Below, one piece after another: positions 15,965-24,036 of a stretch of 37,723 nt of DNA (positions are counted from its first letter, which is position 1; each line of letters opens with the position of its first letter). The position numbers and the translations under genes are program-made. The stretch comes from an uncultured Ruthenibacterium sp. (GTDB taxonomy: Bacteria > Bacillota > Clostridia > Oscillospirales > Ruminococcaceae), in the NCBI GenBank assembly GCA_944386555.1, contig CALXBN010000027.1:1-37723 (forward strand). The letters are read 5' to 3'. Below the pieces are notes generated by a model. It saw only the letters and a list, made by a program, of their open reading frames with translations. It had not been told where the DNA came from and ran no database searches.

Positions 15965-16014
15965 AAAAAGCAGGCCGGGCAGCATCCCGCAAAACAGGGG
16001 TGCTGCCCGGCCTG
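15965..16014 (-). terminator. Terminator of recQ (converging unit)
   Basis: CAGGCCGGGCAGCA (15971-15984) pairs perfectly with TGCTGCCCGGCCTG (16001-16014). On the minus strand CTTTTTC follows; on the plus strand GCCTTTTGC follows, so it can serve both converging genes. Confidence 0.88.
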
Positions 16015-16062
16015 GCCTTTTGCTGCCGGACGAAGCGGGTACGCCGCCCGGACGGGCTGTTC

Positions 16063-17601
16063 TCACCGGGTGCTGCCGGAGCGCTCGTAGTCGGCAATGG
16101 CCGCCAGAAATTCCTGCCCGTAGCGCTGCAGCTTGGCCGCGCCCACGCCGCTGACGGCCCGCATCTCCTCAGGGTTGTGGGGGCGCTTGCGGCACATGTC
16201 CCGCAGGGTCTCGTCGGTGAACACCACAAAGGCCGGTACCCCGGCCCGCTTGGCCAGGGCCAGGCGCAGGGCCTTCAGCCCGGCCAGCAGCTTGTCGTCC
16301 AGGTTTGCCTCCTCGGCGGCGGCCCGGCGCAGTTCACGCCTGGCCAGCAGGATGCTTGCCGCCGCCCGCTGGGCCTCGGGCCGGCACACGCTGCAGTTGC
16401 CGCACTGGCGGGGGCTGTGTTCGCCGAAATACCACAGCAGTTCGCTGCGCAGGCATTTCTCACTGTGGCAGTAAAAGGTCATCTTTTTCAGCCGCTGGCG
16501 CTGGGCGTCCTTCAGTTCCTCCTGAATGTCCGGGTCGGCCCCGGGCTGTGGCTCTCCGCTGTCAATCAGAAACTGCCCGGTTTTTACGTCGCCGGGGCTG
16601 TACAGCAGGATGCAGTCCGCCGGCTGGCCGTCGCGTCCCGCACGTCCGGCTTCCTGATAATAGCTCTCGATGTCCATGGGCATATTGTAGTGGATGACAA
16701 ACCCCACATTGGATTTGTCGATGCCCATGCCGAAGGCGTTGGTAGCCACCATCACCCGCATCTGGTCGTATACAAACGCATCCTGGCTGCACCGGCGCTC
16801 CTCCGGTTCCATTCCCGCGTGGTAGCGGGCGGCGGCATAGCCGTCGGCAGCCAGTTTGGTGTACACCTGGTCCACAGTTTTGCGGGTGGCGCAGTATACA
16901 ATGCCAGAAGTGTCGGGATGTGCCTCCAGGTACAGTGTCAAGGCCGGATACTTTTCTTTGGGGCGCAGCTGCTGCACTTCGAACCATAGATTGGGGCGGT
17001 CGAACCCGGTGGCCACTTCCAGCGGATTGCGCAGCGCCAGCATGGCGCGGATATCCTGTTTCACCCGGGCGGTAGCGGTGGCGGTAAAGGCGCCGATGGG
17101 CACGGGCCGGGGCAGCAGGTCGGCAAATTGGCGGATGTGCTGGTAACTGGGGCGGAAATCCTGGCCCCACTGCGAGACGCAGTGGGCTTCGTCCACACAC
17201 AGCAGGCTGACCTGCGCTGCCTGGGCAAAGTGCAGGAAAGCGGGTGTCAGCAGCCGCTCAGGCGCGGCATATACCACCTTGTACATCCCGGCCGCAGCAT
17301 TGCGCAGGGCCAGGCGGCACTGGTTTTCCGTCAGTGAGCTGTTGATGTACGCCGCCCGCACCCCCATCTGCAGCAGGGCCTGCACCTGATCTTTCATCAG
17401 GCTGATCAGCGGCGATACCACCACGGTGACGCCGGGCAGCAGCACGGCCGGCAGCTGGTAGCACAGGCTTTTCCCCGCGCCGGTGGGCATTACGGCCAGC
17501 ACATCGCCGCCGGACAGCAGCTGGTTCACAATCTGCTCCTGGCCGGGGCGGAAATCATCGTAGCCGAAAATATCGTGCAGCGCGGTGTATAGGTCCTGCA
17601 A
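16063..17601 (-). CDS. recQ: ATP-dependent DNA helicase RecQ
   Basis: A 512-residue RecQ helicase for recombination repair and fork processing. Walker A is MPTGAGKS (38-45), the DEAH box is CVDEAHC (135-141), and motif VI is QEAGRAGRDGQ. The RecQ-Ct zinc site is in the CHSEKCLRSELL...CGNCSVC stretch, and an HRDC domain ends the protein (EEMRAVSGVGAAKLQRYG). The start is TTG 17601: AAAGGAGAG lies 7-8 bases upstream and the following residues match family N-termini. The upstream open frame has no other supported start. It runs against the flavodoxin gene and away from the phosphoribosyltransferase gene. Confidence 0.94.
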   Translation of the reverse strand: MQDLYTALHDIFGYDDFRPGQEQIVNQLLSGGDVLAVMPTGAGKSLCYQLPAVLLPGVTVVVSPLISLMKDQVQALLQMGVRAAYINSSLTENQCRLALRNAAAGMYKVVYAAPERLLTPAFLHFAQAAQVSLLCVDEAHCVSQWGQDFRPSYQHIRQFADLLPRPVPIGAFTATATARVKQDIRAMLALRNPLEVATGFDRPNLWFEVQQLRPKEKYPALTLYLEAHPDTSGIVYCATRKTVDQVYTKLAADGYAAARYHAGMEPEERRCSQDAFVYDQMRVMVATNAFGMGIDKSNVGFVIHYNMPMDIESYYQEAGRAGRDGQPADCILLYSPGDVKTGQFLIDSGEPQPGADPDIQEELKDAQRQRLKKMTFYCHSEKCLRSELLWYFGEHSPRQCGNCSVCRPEAQRAAASILLARRELRRAAAEEANLDDKLLAGLKALRLALAKRAGVPAFVVFTDETLRDMCRKRPHNPEEMRAVSGVGAAKLQRYGQEFLAAIADYERSGSTR

Positions 17602-17689
17602 GGGTGTTCTCTCCTTTTGGCAAATTTGTGCGGCAGATGCGCCGGGGCCGGGGAAATGGCCCTGCCCGGCGGCAGATGCTCGAGCAGAT

Positions 17690-17698
17690 ATTATACCA
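17690..17698 (-). promoter_or_regulatory. Extended -10 promoter of recQ
   Basis: Minus strand TGGTATAAT (17698-17690), an extended -10 without a good -35, about 90 bp before the recQ start. Confidence 0.6.
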
Positions 17699-17778
17699 TA
17701 TTTCCGCAGGATTTGCGCTGCGGGAAGCGAAAATACCGTTTTTTCTCCCCGCGGCAGCCTGTACCCTGCCGCTGCGCA

Positions 17779-17807
17779 TTGCCAGACGGGCGAAAATATT
17801 GTAAAAT
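17779..17807 (+). promoter_or_regulatory. Promoter of the phosphoribosyltransferase gene
   Basis: TTGCCA (17779-17784), 17-bp spacer, TAAAAT (17802-17807), 38 bp before the ATG. Confidence 0.7.
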
Positions 17808-17845
17808 AAAAAAGGACCAACCTGAGAGAGAAGGAGCGTTTTGTT

Positions 17846-18388
17846 ATGTCCGATACTTATGAGCTGCACGTGGCGGGCCTCACCCGCCGGTTGCCTCTTA
17901 TTCCCATCAAACCCGATTTGGCCATTGCCAGCTTTGTCATTCTGGGAGACCAGGAGCTGGTGACCGCGGCTGCCCCCCTGCTGGCGGCCCGCCTGCCCCA
18001 GGTGGATTATCTCATCACCGCCGAGGCCAAGGGGATCCCTCTGGTGCAGGAACTCAGCCGTGTGCTGGGCCTGCCCACCTATATCGTGGCCCGCAAAAGC
18101 GTGAAGTCCTACATGGAAGAGCCGCTGGTGGATGCGGTGAACTCCATCACCACCCAGAACACCCAGACCCTGTGCCTGGACGGCAAGGATGCTCAGGCCA
18201 TCCAGGGCAAACGGGTGGCCATTGTGGATGATGTGATCAGCACCGGGGAAAGCCTGCTGGCCATCCAGCGCCTGGCGGAAAAGGCCGGGGCCCAGGTGGC
18301 GGCCAAGGCGGCCATCCTGGCCGAGGGAGACGCTGCCAAGCGGGAGGATATTATCTTCCTGGAACCGCTGCCGCTGTTCCCGCTGTAA
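17846..18388 (+). CDS. Adenine phosphoribosyltransferase-like protein
   Basis: A 180-residue type I phosphoribosyltransferase. The PRPP-binding motif is VAIVDDVISTGES (residues 124-136), preceded by YLITAEAKGIPLV (residues 55-67), which forms the pyrophosphate loop region in the APT group. The C-terminus EDIIFLEPLPLFPL is typical of a clostridial subgroup usually annotated as adenine or general purine phosphoribosyltransferase. It would salvage a purine base with PRPP to the nucleotide. The base is not certain; xanthine is possible. AGAGAAGGAG precedes ATG 17846. Confidence 0.83.
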   Translation: MSDTYELHVAGLTRRLPLIPIKPDLAIASFVILGDQELVTAAAPLLAARLPQVDYLITAEAKGIPLVQELSRVLGLPTYIVARKSVKSYMEEPLVDAVNSITTQNTQTLCLDGKDAQAIQGKRVAIVDDVISTGESLLAIQRLAEKAGAQVAAKAAILAEGDAAKREDIIFLEPLPLFPL

Positions 18389-18454
18389 GCGCGGCACGAA
18401 CGGATCTTCCGGCACAAGGAAAGGGCGTTTGTGACAGCGCGGGCCTTTGCGGTG

Positions 18455-18463
18455 TGCTATAAT
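18455..18463 (+). promoter_or_regulatory. Extended -10 promoter of the TauE/SafE gene
   Basis: TGCTATAAT (18455-18463), an extended consensus -10 with no convincing -35, 62 bp before the ATG. Confidence 0.65.
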
Positions 18464-18525
18464 AGAATCCGCAGGGCCCGGAGGAGAAAGGGTCCCAACA
18501 GGTGCAAAACGAGGGGAGCGGTACC

Positions 18526-19311
18526 ATGTCCATCCTGTTTTTTGTCATCAGCTTCCTGGCCTCGGTGGCCGGGGCCATCTGCGGTATCGGCGGGGGCGTC
18601 ATCATCAAGCCCACCCTGGACCTGTTCCACCTGGCCAGCGTGTCTACCATCAGTTTCCTGTCCGGCTGCACGGTATTGGCCATGAGCCTTTATTCGGTAG
18701 GGCGCTCGATGCTGGCCAGAGACAGCCTGGTGGATCTGCGCACCGGCACCCCCCTGGCCGTGGGCGCTGCGGTGGGCGGTGTGCTGGGCAAGCGGCTGTT
18801 CAGCGGCGTGGCCGGCCTGTTTGAAAACCAGAACACTGTGGGCTCGGTGCAGGCGGCGTGCCTGCTGGTGGTTACCTTGGGCACGCTGGTGTACACACTG
18901 AACAAGGCCCGGGTGCGCACCATGCATGTGAAAAACAGGGACGCCTGCATGGCCATCGGCCTGGGCCTGGGGATCATGTCCAGCTTCCTGGGCATCGGCG
19001 GCGGCCCCATCAACCTGGTGGTGTTGTACTTTTTCTTTTCCATGGATACCAAAACCGCGGCCCAAAACAGTCTGTACATCATCCTGTTCAGCCAGCTCAC
19101 CAGCTTTTTGACGACACTGCTTACCGGCACGGTGCCCCCCTTCGAGGTGCCGGCCCTGGTGCTGATGGTGGCGGGCGGCGTGCTGGGCGGCATGGCCGGC
19201 CGCGCGCTGAATAAGCGCATGGATGTGCGTGCGGTGGACAAGCTGTTCATCGCTTTGATGGTGGTGATCATGGCCATCAGCTGTTTCAATGCCTATACCT
19301 ATGCCCTCTGA
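18526..19311 (+). CDS. TauE/SafE family membrane transporter
   Basis: A 261-residue integral membrane protein with about eight hydrophobic spans in two related halves. Each half has the family's Gly-rich motif: AGAICGIGGGVIIKP near residue 15 and SFLGIGGGPINLVVLYFFFSMDTKTAAQNSL in the second half. The family exports sulfite, sulfoacetate or related small organic anions across the cytoplasmic membrane; the substrate here cannot be read. ATG 18526 has GGGGAG seven bases upstream; an in-frame GTG at 18502 is less likely. It is monocistronic, with a terminator after it. Confidence 0.88.
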   Translation: MSILFFVISFLASVAGAICGIGGGVIIKPTLDLFHLASVSTISFLSGCTVLAMSLYSVGRSMLARDSLVDLRTGTPLAVGAAVGGVLGKRLFSGVAGLFENQNTVGSVQAACLLVVTLGTLVYTLNKARVRTMHVKNRDACMAIGLGLGIMSSFLGIGGGPINLVVLYFFFSMDTKTAAQNSLYIILFSQLTSFLTTLLTGTVPPFEVPALVLMVAGGVLGGMAGRALNKRMDVRAVDKLFIALMVVIMAISCFNAYTYAL

Positions 19312-19339
19312 GCGCCTTGCCAGTGATCTGCAGATATGA

Positions 19340-19380
19340 AAAGCCGCCGGCTGCGTACATCCGCGCCGGCGGCTTTGCTT
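19340..19380 (+). terminator. Terminator after the TauE/SafE gene
   Basis: A perfect 12-bp stem, AAAGCCGCCGGC (19340-19351) with GCCGGCGGCTTT (19365-19376), 29 bp after the stop. Confidence 0.88.
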
Positions 19381-19460
19381 GCGGGAAGCCCGCCGGCGCA
19401 CCCGGCCATCTGCCAGCGCCCCGCGCCCTGCACAAGCATGGGGAACGTTGTAGGAGCAGC

Positions 19461-19489
19461 TTGACGCCTCATCAAATTTGTGGTATATT
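19461..19489 (+). promoter_or_regulatory. Promoter of the DUF3796-XRE pair
   Basis: TTGACG (19461-19466), 17-bp spacer ending in TGG, TATATT (19484-19489), 43 bp before the ATG. Confidence 0.82.
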
Positions 19490-19532
19490 TACATCATAAA
19501 GAGCGAAATATACTGCATTACGGGGTGATTGA

Positions 19533-19904
19533 ATGAAAACAAAAAGATGCCTGTATGGCCTGATGGGACTGCTCTCACTGCTGGGATTCATTGGCGTGTG
19601 CACGGAAGAGAGGGCTTTCCTCGCCTTCTTTGCCTTTGCCGTTGATTTTGAATATTTTTTCCTCAAATCCGACGAGATGCTGGAGGAATATATGAACCGC
19701 TCCGCCGCGCGGGCTTTTTGCGGCGGCATGACCACCGTGGCCCTCGTGACTGCCGGCGGCTTTCTTGCAGGAAGCCTGAGCGGGAAAGAGGCGCTGGCCA
19801 CGGGCTTCGCGGCAGGCTGGGCGGTATCCGTTGCAATTTATGCTTTGTCGACGGCCTATTACGGGTTTAAAGAAAGATGGGGCTTGGAAAATGATCCGCA
19901 ATAA
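19533..19904 (+). CDS. DUF3796-like small membrane protein
   Basis: A 123-residue protein with an N-terminal hydrophobic stretch (LYGLMGLLSLLGFIGV), a second (AFLAFFAFAVDFEYFFL) and two more after residue 60, so about four membrane spans with a short charged C-terminus. The pattern and the overlap with a small XRE regulator match DUF3796/regulator pairs found in many Firmicutes. Function is unknown; such pairs are thought to form a small sensing or immunity-like module, which is inference. GGGGTGA lies before ATG 19533. The end overlaps the regulator start by 14 bp. Confidence 0.75.
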   Translation: MKTKRCLYGLMGLLSLLGFIGVCTEERAFLAFFAFAVDFEYFFLKSDEMLEEYMNRSAARAFCGGMTTVALVTAGGFLAGSLSGKEALATGFAAGWAVSVAIYALSTAYYGFKERWGLENDPQ

Positions 19905-20094
19905 AATGAAAGAGTACCGGGCCCGGTATGGCATGAAACAGGAAGACCTGGCGAAGCTGACAGGTGTCCGCCGGGAGACCATCGGGAACTTGGAAAAAGG
20001 CCGGTATAACCCGTCCCTGGTTTTGGCCTGGAATATTGCAAAGGCATTTCACGCTTCGATCGAGGATGTTTTTACGGTTGAGGATGAGCCGTAA
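19891..20094 (+). CDS. XRE-family HTH transcriptional regulator (single domain)
   Basis: A 67-residue DNA-binding protein that is almost only the helix-turn-helix: MIRNKMKEYRARYGMKQEDLAKLTG, then VRRETIGNLEKGRYNPSLVLAWNIAKAF and a SIEDVFTVEDE end. This is the Cro/YozG-type minimal regulator. It starts inside the end of the membrane protein gene, so the two are translated together. It probably controls its own operon, whose strong promoter lies at 19461. No operator repeat is evident near that promoter. Confidence 0.88.
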   Translation: MIRNKMKEYRARYGMKQEDLAKLTGVRRETIGNLEKGRYNPSLVLAWNIAKAFHASIEDVFTVEDEP

Positions 20095-20104
20095 GCGAAA
20101 AGAA

Positions 20105-20140
20105 AAGGGCGGGCCGAATGCAAAGATGCGGCCCGCCTTG
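20105..20140 (+). terminator. Hairpin after the XRE gene
   Basis: AAGGGCGGGCC pairs with GGCCCGCCTT (one bulged G) around a 14-base loop, 10 bp after the stop. There is no T run after it. Its 3' end abuts the -35 of the PHP gene promoter. Confidence 0.55.
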
Positions 20141-20166
20141 CAAAAGTGCCCGGCCCGCGCTACAAT
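20138..20166 (+). promoter_or_regulatory. Promoter of the PHP phosphoesterase gene
   Basis: TTGCAA (20138-20143), 17-bp spacer, TACAAT (20161-20166), 57 bp before the ATG. Confidence 0.78.
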
Positions 20167-20223
20167 AAGGCAGAGGGGCGCCCCCGCGGGCGGCCCCGCG
20201 CAGAAAAGCGAGGCGAATGATCC

Positions 20224-21084
20224 ATGTGGGGTGATCTTCACACCCATACCAATTTTTCCGACGGTTCCAGCGATATTGAACGCCTGCCCGTGCTTGCAGC
20301 GCGCACGGGCCTTGATTGGCTGGCGGTCAGCGATCACGACAGCATGCAGTCTGTCCAATACGCCCTGGCGCACCCGGTGGACGCCGGTGTGCATTTGCTG
20401 CCCGCTGCAGAACTGACGGCTTTTGACCGGGCCCGAGGCCGTCGGGTGCACCTGCTGTGCTATTGCCCCCGCCCCACCGGCCGCCTGCAGGACTTTTGCC
20501 GGCTGATGGCCGACCGGCGCAACGCCGCCGCTCGCCGCAGCATGGCCGTGCTGGAACAGATGTATCCCCAGTTCAGGGCGCAGGACGCCGCTGCCTTTGC
20601 GGCACGCAGCGGTGTGGTGTACAAAACCCACCAGATGCGGGTTCTGTTCGAGGCGGGTTTTACCGACAGCATTTACGGGCCGCTGTACCGGCAGCTGTTC
20701 GGCAGGGATGGTCCGGCCCGGTTCGACCCTGCTTATGAATCGGTGGAGACCGTACTGGATATCATTCGGGATACCGGGGGCGTAGCGGTGCTGGCTCATC
20801 CTTCCGTGTACAACAGCATGGAACTGGCTGCCCAGCTGGCCGAGACCGGCGCCATCGACGGTGTGGAGATCGACCATCCCCGCAACAGCGAACAGGACAA
20901 GCAGGTCCTGAGAGGGCTGGCCGCCCGGTATGGCCTTATTGCCACAGGCGGCAGCGACTTCCACGGCATGCACGCTTCCCGCCCGGTGCCGGTGGGGGCA
21001 GGGCGTACCGATGGTGAAAATATCCGCCGTATCCTGGCCCTGGCCGGCCGCCGGGGCGGCGCCGTTCCCAGCGGCGAGGGCTGA
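20224..21084 (+). CDS. PHP-domain metal-dependent phosphoesterase
   Basis: A 286-residue cytoplasmic PHP protein. Metal ligands are visible in order: DLHTHTNFSDGS (His6, His8), AVSDHDS near residue 37, AELTAF near residue 62, VLAHPSVYN near residue 195, and GGSDFHG near residue 241. This is the layout of the YciV/RNase AM (3',5'-nucleoside bisphosphate phosphatase) group, which hydrolyses pAp-like nucleotides and trims short RNA 5' ends; specificity is inferred from family only. The ribosome site before ATG 20224 is weak (GCGAGGCG). It is not linked to DNA polymerase III alpha, where PHP domains also occur. Confidence 0.87.
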   Translation: MWGDLHTHTNFSDGSSDIERLPVLAARTGLDWLAVSDHDSMQSVQYALAHPVDAGVHLLPAAELTAFDRARGRRVHLLCYCPRPTGRLQDFCRLMADRRNAAARRSMAVLEQMYPQFRAQDAAAFAARSGVVYKTHQMRVLFEAGFTDSIYGPLYRQLFGRDGPARFDPAYESVETVLDIIRDTGGVAVLAHPSVYNSMELAAQLAETGAIDGVEIDHPRNSEQDKQVLRGLAARYGLIATGGSDFHGMHASRPVPVGAGRTDGENIRRILALAGRRGGAVPSGEG

Positions 21085-21307
21085 TGCGCCCATTTCGGGG
21101 AATTCAGAAAATAGAATGTTCGGCGCGAAAACCCATTGTGCAATCCCCCTGCCGCGCCTTCAGCGGCGCCAAGATTTTGTTGCTTTTCCCAGCATACAAT
21201 ACTGCCCTGCCCTTTATAAGGCCGGCGGCGGGGATTTTCCCAATTTCGTCAAACCGACGGAGCCGGATCGATCACTGCTCCTGAAAAGGGACGCTGAAGC
21301 CCGGCCC
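21085..21307. other. Intergenic stretch, no gene recognised
   Basis: About 220 bp between the PHP gene and the next promoter. It is less GC-rich than its flanks and open in one plus-strand frame, but the translation shows no motif and there is no ribosome site. No terminator with a T run is visible. It could hold an unrecognised RNA or a dispersed repeat. Confidence 0.35.
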
Positions 21308-21336
21308 TTGCACGGCGGCGGCCCGCGTGCTATAAT
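21308..21336 (+). promoter_or_regulatory. Promoter of the TSCPD gene
   Basis: TTGCAC (21308-21313), 17-bp spacer, TATAAT (21331-21336), 46 bp before the ATG. Confidence 0.85.
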
Positions 21337-21382
21337 AAATCCAAATTTTGCCCGTCCAGGGCAGAGGAGAGGGAATGTAAGT

Positions 21383-21655
21383 ATGGAATATCTGCATAAG
21401 AATAAGGGCACTTGCTCGCGCTATACCCAGGTGGAGTTGGCCCCGGACGGCACCATCCTCAGCTGCCATGTGGAGGGCGGCTGCTCAGGCAATATCCAGG
21501 GGATGGAACGTATGGTGCAGGGCCAGAATGCCCGGGATGTCATCGCCCGCCTGGACGGCATCCGGTGCGGTTCCAAACCCACCTCCTGCCCGGACCAGCT
21601 GGCGAAAGCCCTGCAGGAGGCCCTGGCCCGGATGGATACGGCGGCCAGCGCGTAA
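21383..21655 (+). CDS. TIGR03905 family TSCPD domain protein
   Basis: A 90-residue protein of the TSCPD superfamily. The name motif is present as PTSCPDQLAKALQEAL near the C-terminus, preceded by GGCSGNIQGMERMVQGQ and IRCGSKPT. Four cysteines (in GTCSRY, GGCSG, IRCG and SCPD) could bind metal. Related domains occur at the end of some ribonucleotide reductases and as free-standing proteins; free-standing members have no settled function. GAGGAGAGGG precedes ATG 21383. Its strong promoter may also feed the Clp ATPase gene, which starts 157 bp downstream with no clear promoter of its own. Confidence 0.87.
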   Translation: MEYLHKNKGTCSRYTQVELAPDGTILSCHVEGGCSGNIQGMERMVQGQNARDVIARLDGIRCGSKPTSCPDQLAKALQEALARMDTAASA

Positions 21656-21812
21656 CAGTCAGAACATCAGCGGCTCTTCCCACGGCGGAAGGGCCGTTTT
21701 TCTCTGCCGCGGCCCGGTTGTATGCCCCAGAAATTCCCATGGCCTGCCGGTACGCGCGCCTGTATGGGCGGCTGCCGGCGGGCCATACTGTCAGCCGGAA
21801 GGGGGAAGGGAT

Positions 21813-23732
21813 ATGGAATCATTTGCAGGCGCAGTGCAGGCACAGCCACAGGCTGCCCTGTGGGAGCGCAGCCGGCGTTCCCCGGCGGAACGGGAAAGAA
21901 CCGGTGCCGCGGGGTATGCCGTCCAGCGGCCGGCTGCTCTGGCCCGGTTTGCGCTGGACCTGACAGCCCAGGCCTCCGACGGCCTGCTGGACCCGGTACA
22001 TGCCAGGGAAAAAGAGCTGGAGCGGGTAGAAGAGATTCTGCTGCGCCGGCGCAAGAACAATCCCTGCCTGGTAGGCGAGCCGGGTGTGGGGAAAACCGCC
22101 GTGGTAGAAGGGCTGGCCCAGCGCATTGCCGACGGCCAGGTGCCCGACGCGCTGCGGGGCAAGCGGGTGCTGAGCCTGGATGTGGGCTGCCTGGTGGCCG
22201 GCACCAAATACCGGGGTGACTTTGAAGAGCGGCTGCGCACCCTGCTGAGTGAGGCCCAGCGGGCTGGGAATGTGATCCTGTTTATCGACGAGGTGCACAC
22301 CATTGTGGGCGCAGGGGCCGCCGAAGGCGGCATTGATGCCGCCGGCATCCTCAAACCCATGCTGGCCCGCGGCCAGCTGCAGCTCATCGGTGCCACCACC
22401 CGGGCGGAATATAAAAGATATATCGAGAAAGACGCTGCCCTGGCCCGGCGCTTTGGCCCGGTGGAGGTGGACGAACCTACAGAAGCCCAGGCGCTGGAGA
22501 TCCTGCGGGCCTTGGCTCCCCGTTACGAGGCACATCACGGAGTGTGCATCACACCAAGTGCCCTGGAGGCTGCGGTAGCCCTGGGCGTACGCTATCTGCC
22601 CGGACGCCGCCTGCCTGACAAAGCGCTGGACCTGCTGGACGAGGCGTGCGCCCGTGCAGTGCTGCACGGCGGTTCCGGCCGCCCACCGGTAGGGCCGGCA
22701 GAGGTGGCCCGGGTGGCGGCCCTGCAGGGTGGTGTGCCGCCTGCAGCGTCCGCCGCCGACGCTGCGGCGGCGGGCACGGCGCGGCTGGAAGAAACGCTGT
22801 CCCGGCGGGTGGCCGGACAGGGCCAGGCGGTGGCCGCCGTGGCCGGGGCCCTGCAGCGGGCCCGGCTTGGCCTTTCGGGCAATGCGCGCCCTATGGGTGC
22901 GTTCCTGTTCCTGGGGCCTACCGGCGTGGGCAAAACGGCTTTGGCCCGGGCCCTGGCAGCCTGCCATTTTGGCAGCGAACAGGCCCTGGTTCGCTTTGAT
23001 ATGAGTGAATTCATGGAAAAGCACGCCGTCAGCCGCCTGGTGGGTGCACCGCCGGGCTATGTGGGCTACGGCGAGGGCGGCCAGCTCACCGAGGCCGTAC
23101 GCCGGCGGCCATATTGCGTGGTGCTGCTGGACGAAATCGAAAAAGCCCATCCGGATGTATCCAACCTGCTGCTGCAGATCATGGATGACGGCCATCTCAC
23201 CGACAGCGAGGGCTGCAGGGTGGATTTTACCCATACGCTGCTGATCCTTACATCCAACCTGGGCGCTCGGGAAGCCTGCGGCGGGCCGGGCCTGGGGTTT
23301 GCCGCCGGTGCATCCGGGGCGGGCAACCCGGATGCGGCGCTGCGGGCGGCACGGGATCATTTCAGCCCGGAGCTGCTGGGCCGGCTGGATGAGGTGGTGG
23401 TATTCCGCCCGCTGGACGGGCCGGCGCGCCTGCAGGTGGCCGGCATGCTGCTGAACCAGCTGGAGCAGCGATGTGCCGGACGGGGTGTGCAGCTGCGCCA
23501 CACGCCGCATGCCGTACAGGCCCTGGCTGCGCAGTATGACGGGCGCGCCGGGGCCCGCAGCCTGCACCGGGCGGTACAGCGCCTGGCCGAACAGCCTCTG
23601 GCCGGGATGCTGCTGGCAGGGGACAGCGGGCCCTTTGTCCTGGATGCACCCCAGGGCCGGCTGTGCCTGGAGAAGGAACCGGCCTGCGCCCTGCCGGCAC
23701 CGCAGGAGGAAAAGGCGCCGGCCCAGGTGTGA
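21813..23732 (+). CDS. Clp-type AAA+ ATPase without N-domain (ClpA/ClpC-like)
   Basis: A 639-residue double-ring unfoldase with two AAA modules. Module 1 has Walker A GEPGVGKT (88-95), Walker B ILFIDEVH (155-162) and an IGATT sensor. Module 2 has Walker A GPTGVGKT (368-375 begins GPTG), Walker B VVLLDEIEKAH (Asp440, Glu441) and LTSNLG. The N-terminal repeat domain of ClpA/B/C is missing: only about 50 non-matching residues precede the first module. There is no coiled-coil middle domain as in ClpB. A tripeptide LGF (494-496) sits where ClpA/ClpC carry their ClpP-docking loop, so partnership with ClpP is plausible. GGGGGAAGGG lies before ATG 21813. The spacer between modules is Ala/Pro-rich. 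Confidence 0.9.
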   Translation: MESFAGAVQAQPQAALWERSRRSPAERERTGAAGYAVQRPAALARFALDLTAQASDGLLDPVHAREKELERVEEILLRRRKNNPCLVGEPGVGKTAVVEGLAQRIADGQVPDALRGKRVLSLDVGCLVAGTKYRGDFEERLRTLLSEAQRAGNVILFIDEVHTIVGAGAAEGGIDAAGILKPMLARGQLQLIGATTRAEYKRYIEKDAALARRFGPVEVDEPTEAQALEILRALAPRYEAHHGVCITPSALEAAVALGVRYLPGRRLPDKALDLLDEACARAVLHGGSGRPPVGPAEVARVAALQGGVPPAASAADAAAAGTARLEETLSRRVAGQGQAVAAVAGALQRARLGLSGNARPMGAFLFLGPTGVGKTALARALAACHFGSEQALVRFDMSEFMEKHAVSRLVGAPPGYVGYGEGGQLTEAVRRRPYCVVLLDEIEKAHPDVSNLLLQIMDDGHLTDSEGCRVDFTHTLLILTSNLGAREACGGPGLGFAAGASGAGNPDAALRAARDHFSPELLGRLDEVVVFRPLDGPARLQVAGMLLNQLEQRCAGRGVQLRHTPHAVQALAAQYDGRAGARSLHRAVQRLAEQPLAGMLLAGDSGPFVLDAPQGRLCLEKEPACALPAPQEEKAPAQV

Positions 23733-23759
23733 TGCCGGGCCGGCCGGAGCGGCAGATAC

Positions 23760-23800
23760 AAAGGCGCGGCGGGCTCCTTGAAGCCCGCCGCGCCTTTTCT
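23760..23800. terminator. Bidirectional terminator between the Clp and rubredoxin genes
   Basis: A perfect 16-bp stem, 23760-23775 with 23782-23797, loop CCTTGA, flanked by A and T runs. It serves the Clp gene on the plus strand and the rubredoxin gene on the minus strand. Confidence 0.93.
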
Positions 23801-23813
23801 GTGCCTTTTTAGC

Positions 23814-23972
23814 TTATTGTTCTTCAAACTGGTCTTTGCCGACGCCGCACAGCGGGCACACCCAGTCCTCGGGCACATCGGCCCACACGGTGCCGGGCGC
23901 CACGCCGTTATCGGGGTCGCCGTTGGCTTCGTCATAGATATAACCGCAGACGGTGCAGACATACTGTTTCAT
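23814..23972 (-). CDS. Rubredoxin
   Basis: A 52-residue rubredoxin. The single iron is bound by Cys6 and Cys9 (CTVCG) and Cys39 and Cys42 (CPLCG). The family core [18 protein letters not shown] and the [14 protein letters not shown] end are intact, so it is full length. Rubredoxins carry electrons to peroxide- and oxygen-reducing enzymes in anaerobes. AAAGGAGA lies 9 bases before ATG. It follows glyA on the same strand by 64 bp, with only a weak hairpin between (about 24011-24032), so it is probably co-transcribed with it; the 23760-23797 terminator ends the unit. Confidence 0.96.
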   Translation of the reverse strand: MKQYVCTVCGYIYDEANGDPDNGVAPGTVWADVPEDWVCPLCGVGKDQFEEQ

Positions 23973-24036
23973 GGGAATGATCTCCTTTCCTCGTTTCCGT
24001 GGATTTATGCAAACGGCCTTGCGGGCCGTATTTGCC

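Noticed and set aside
12161..16066. A 1301-codon open frame on the minus strand covering the first GH3 gene, tRNA-Gly and the flavodoxin gene
   Set aside because: It runs antisense through clear genes and a tRNA; GC-rich third positions suppress stop codons on the opposite strand. No motif or ribosome site.
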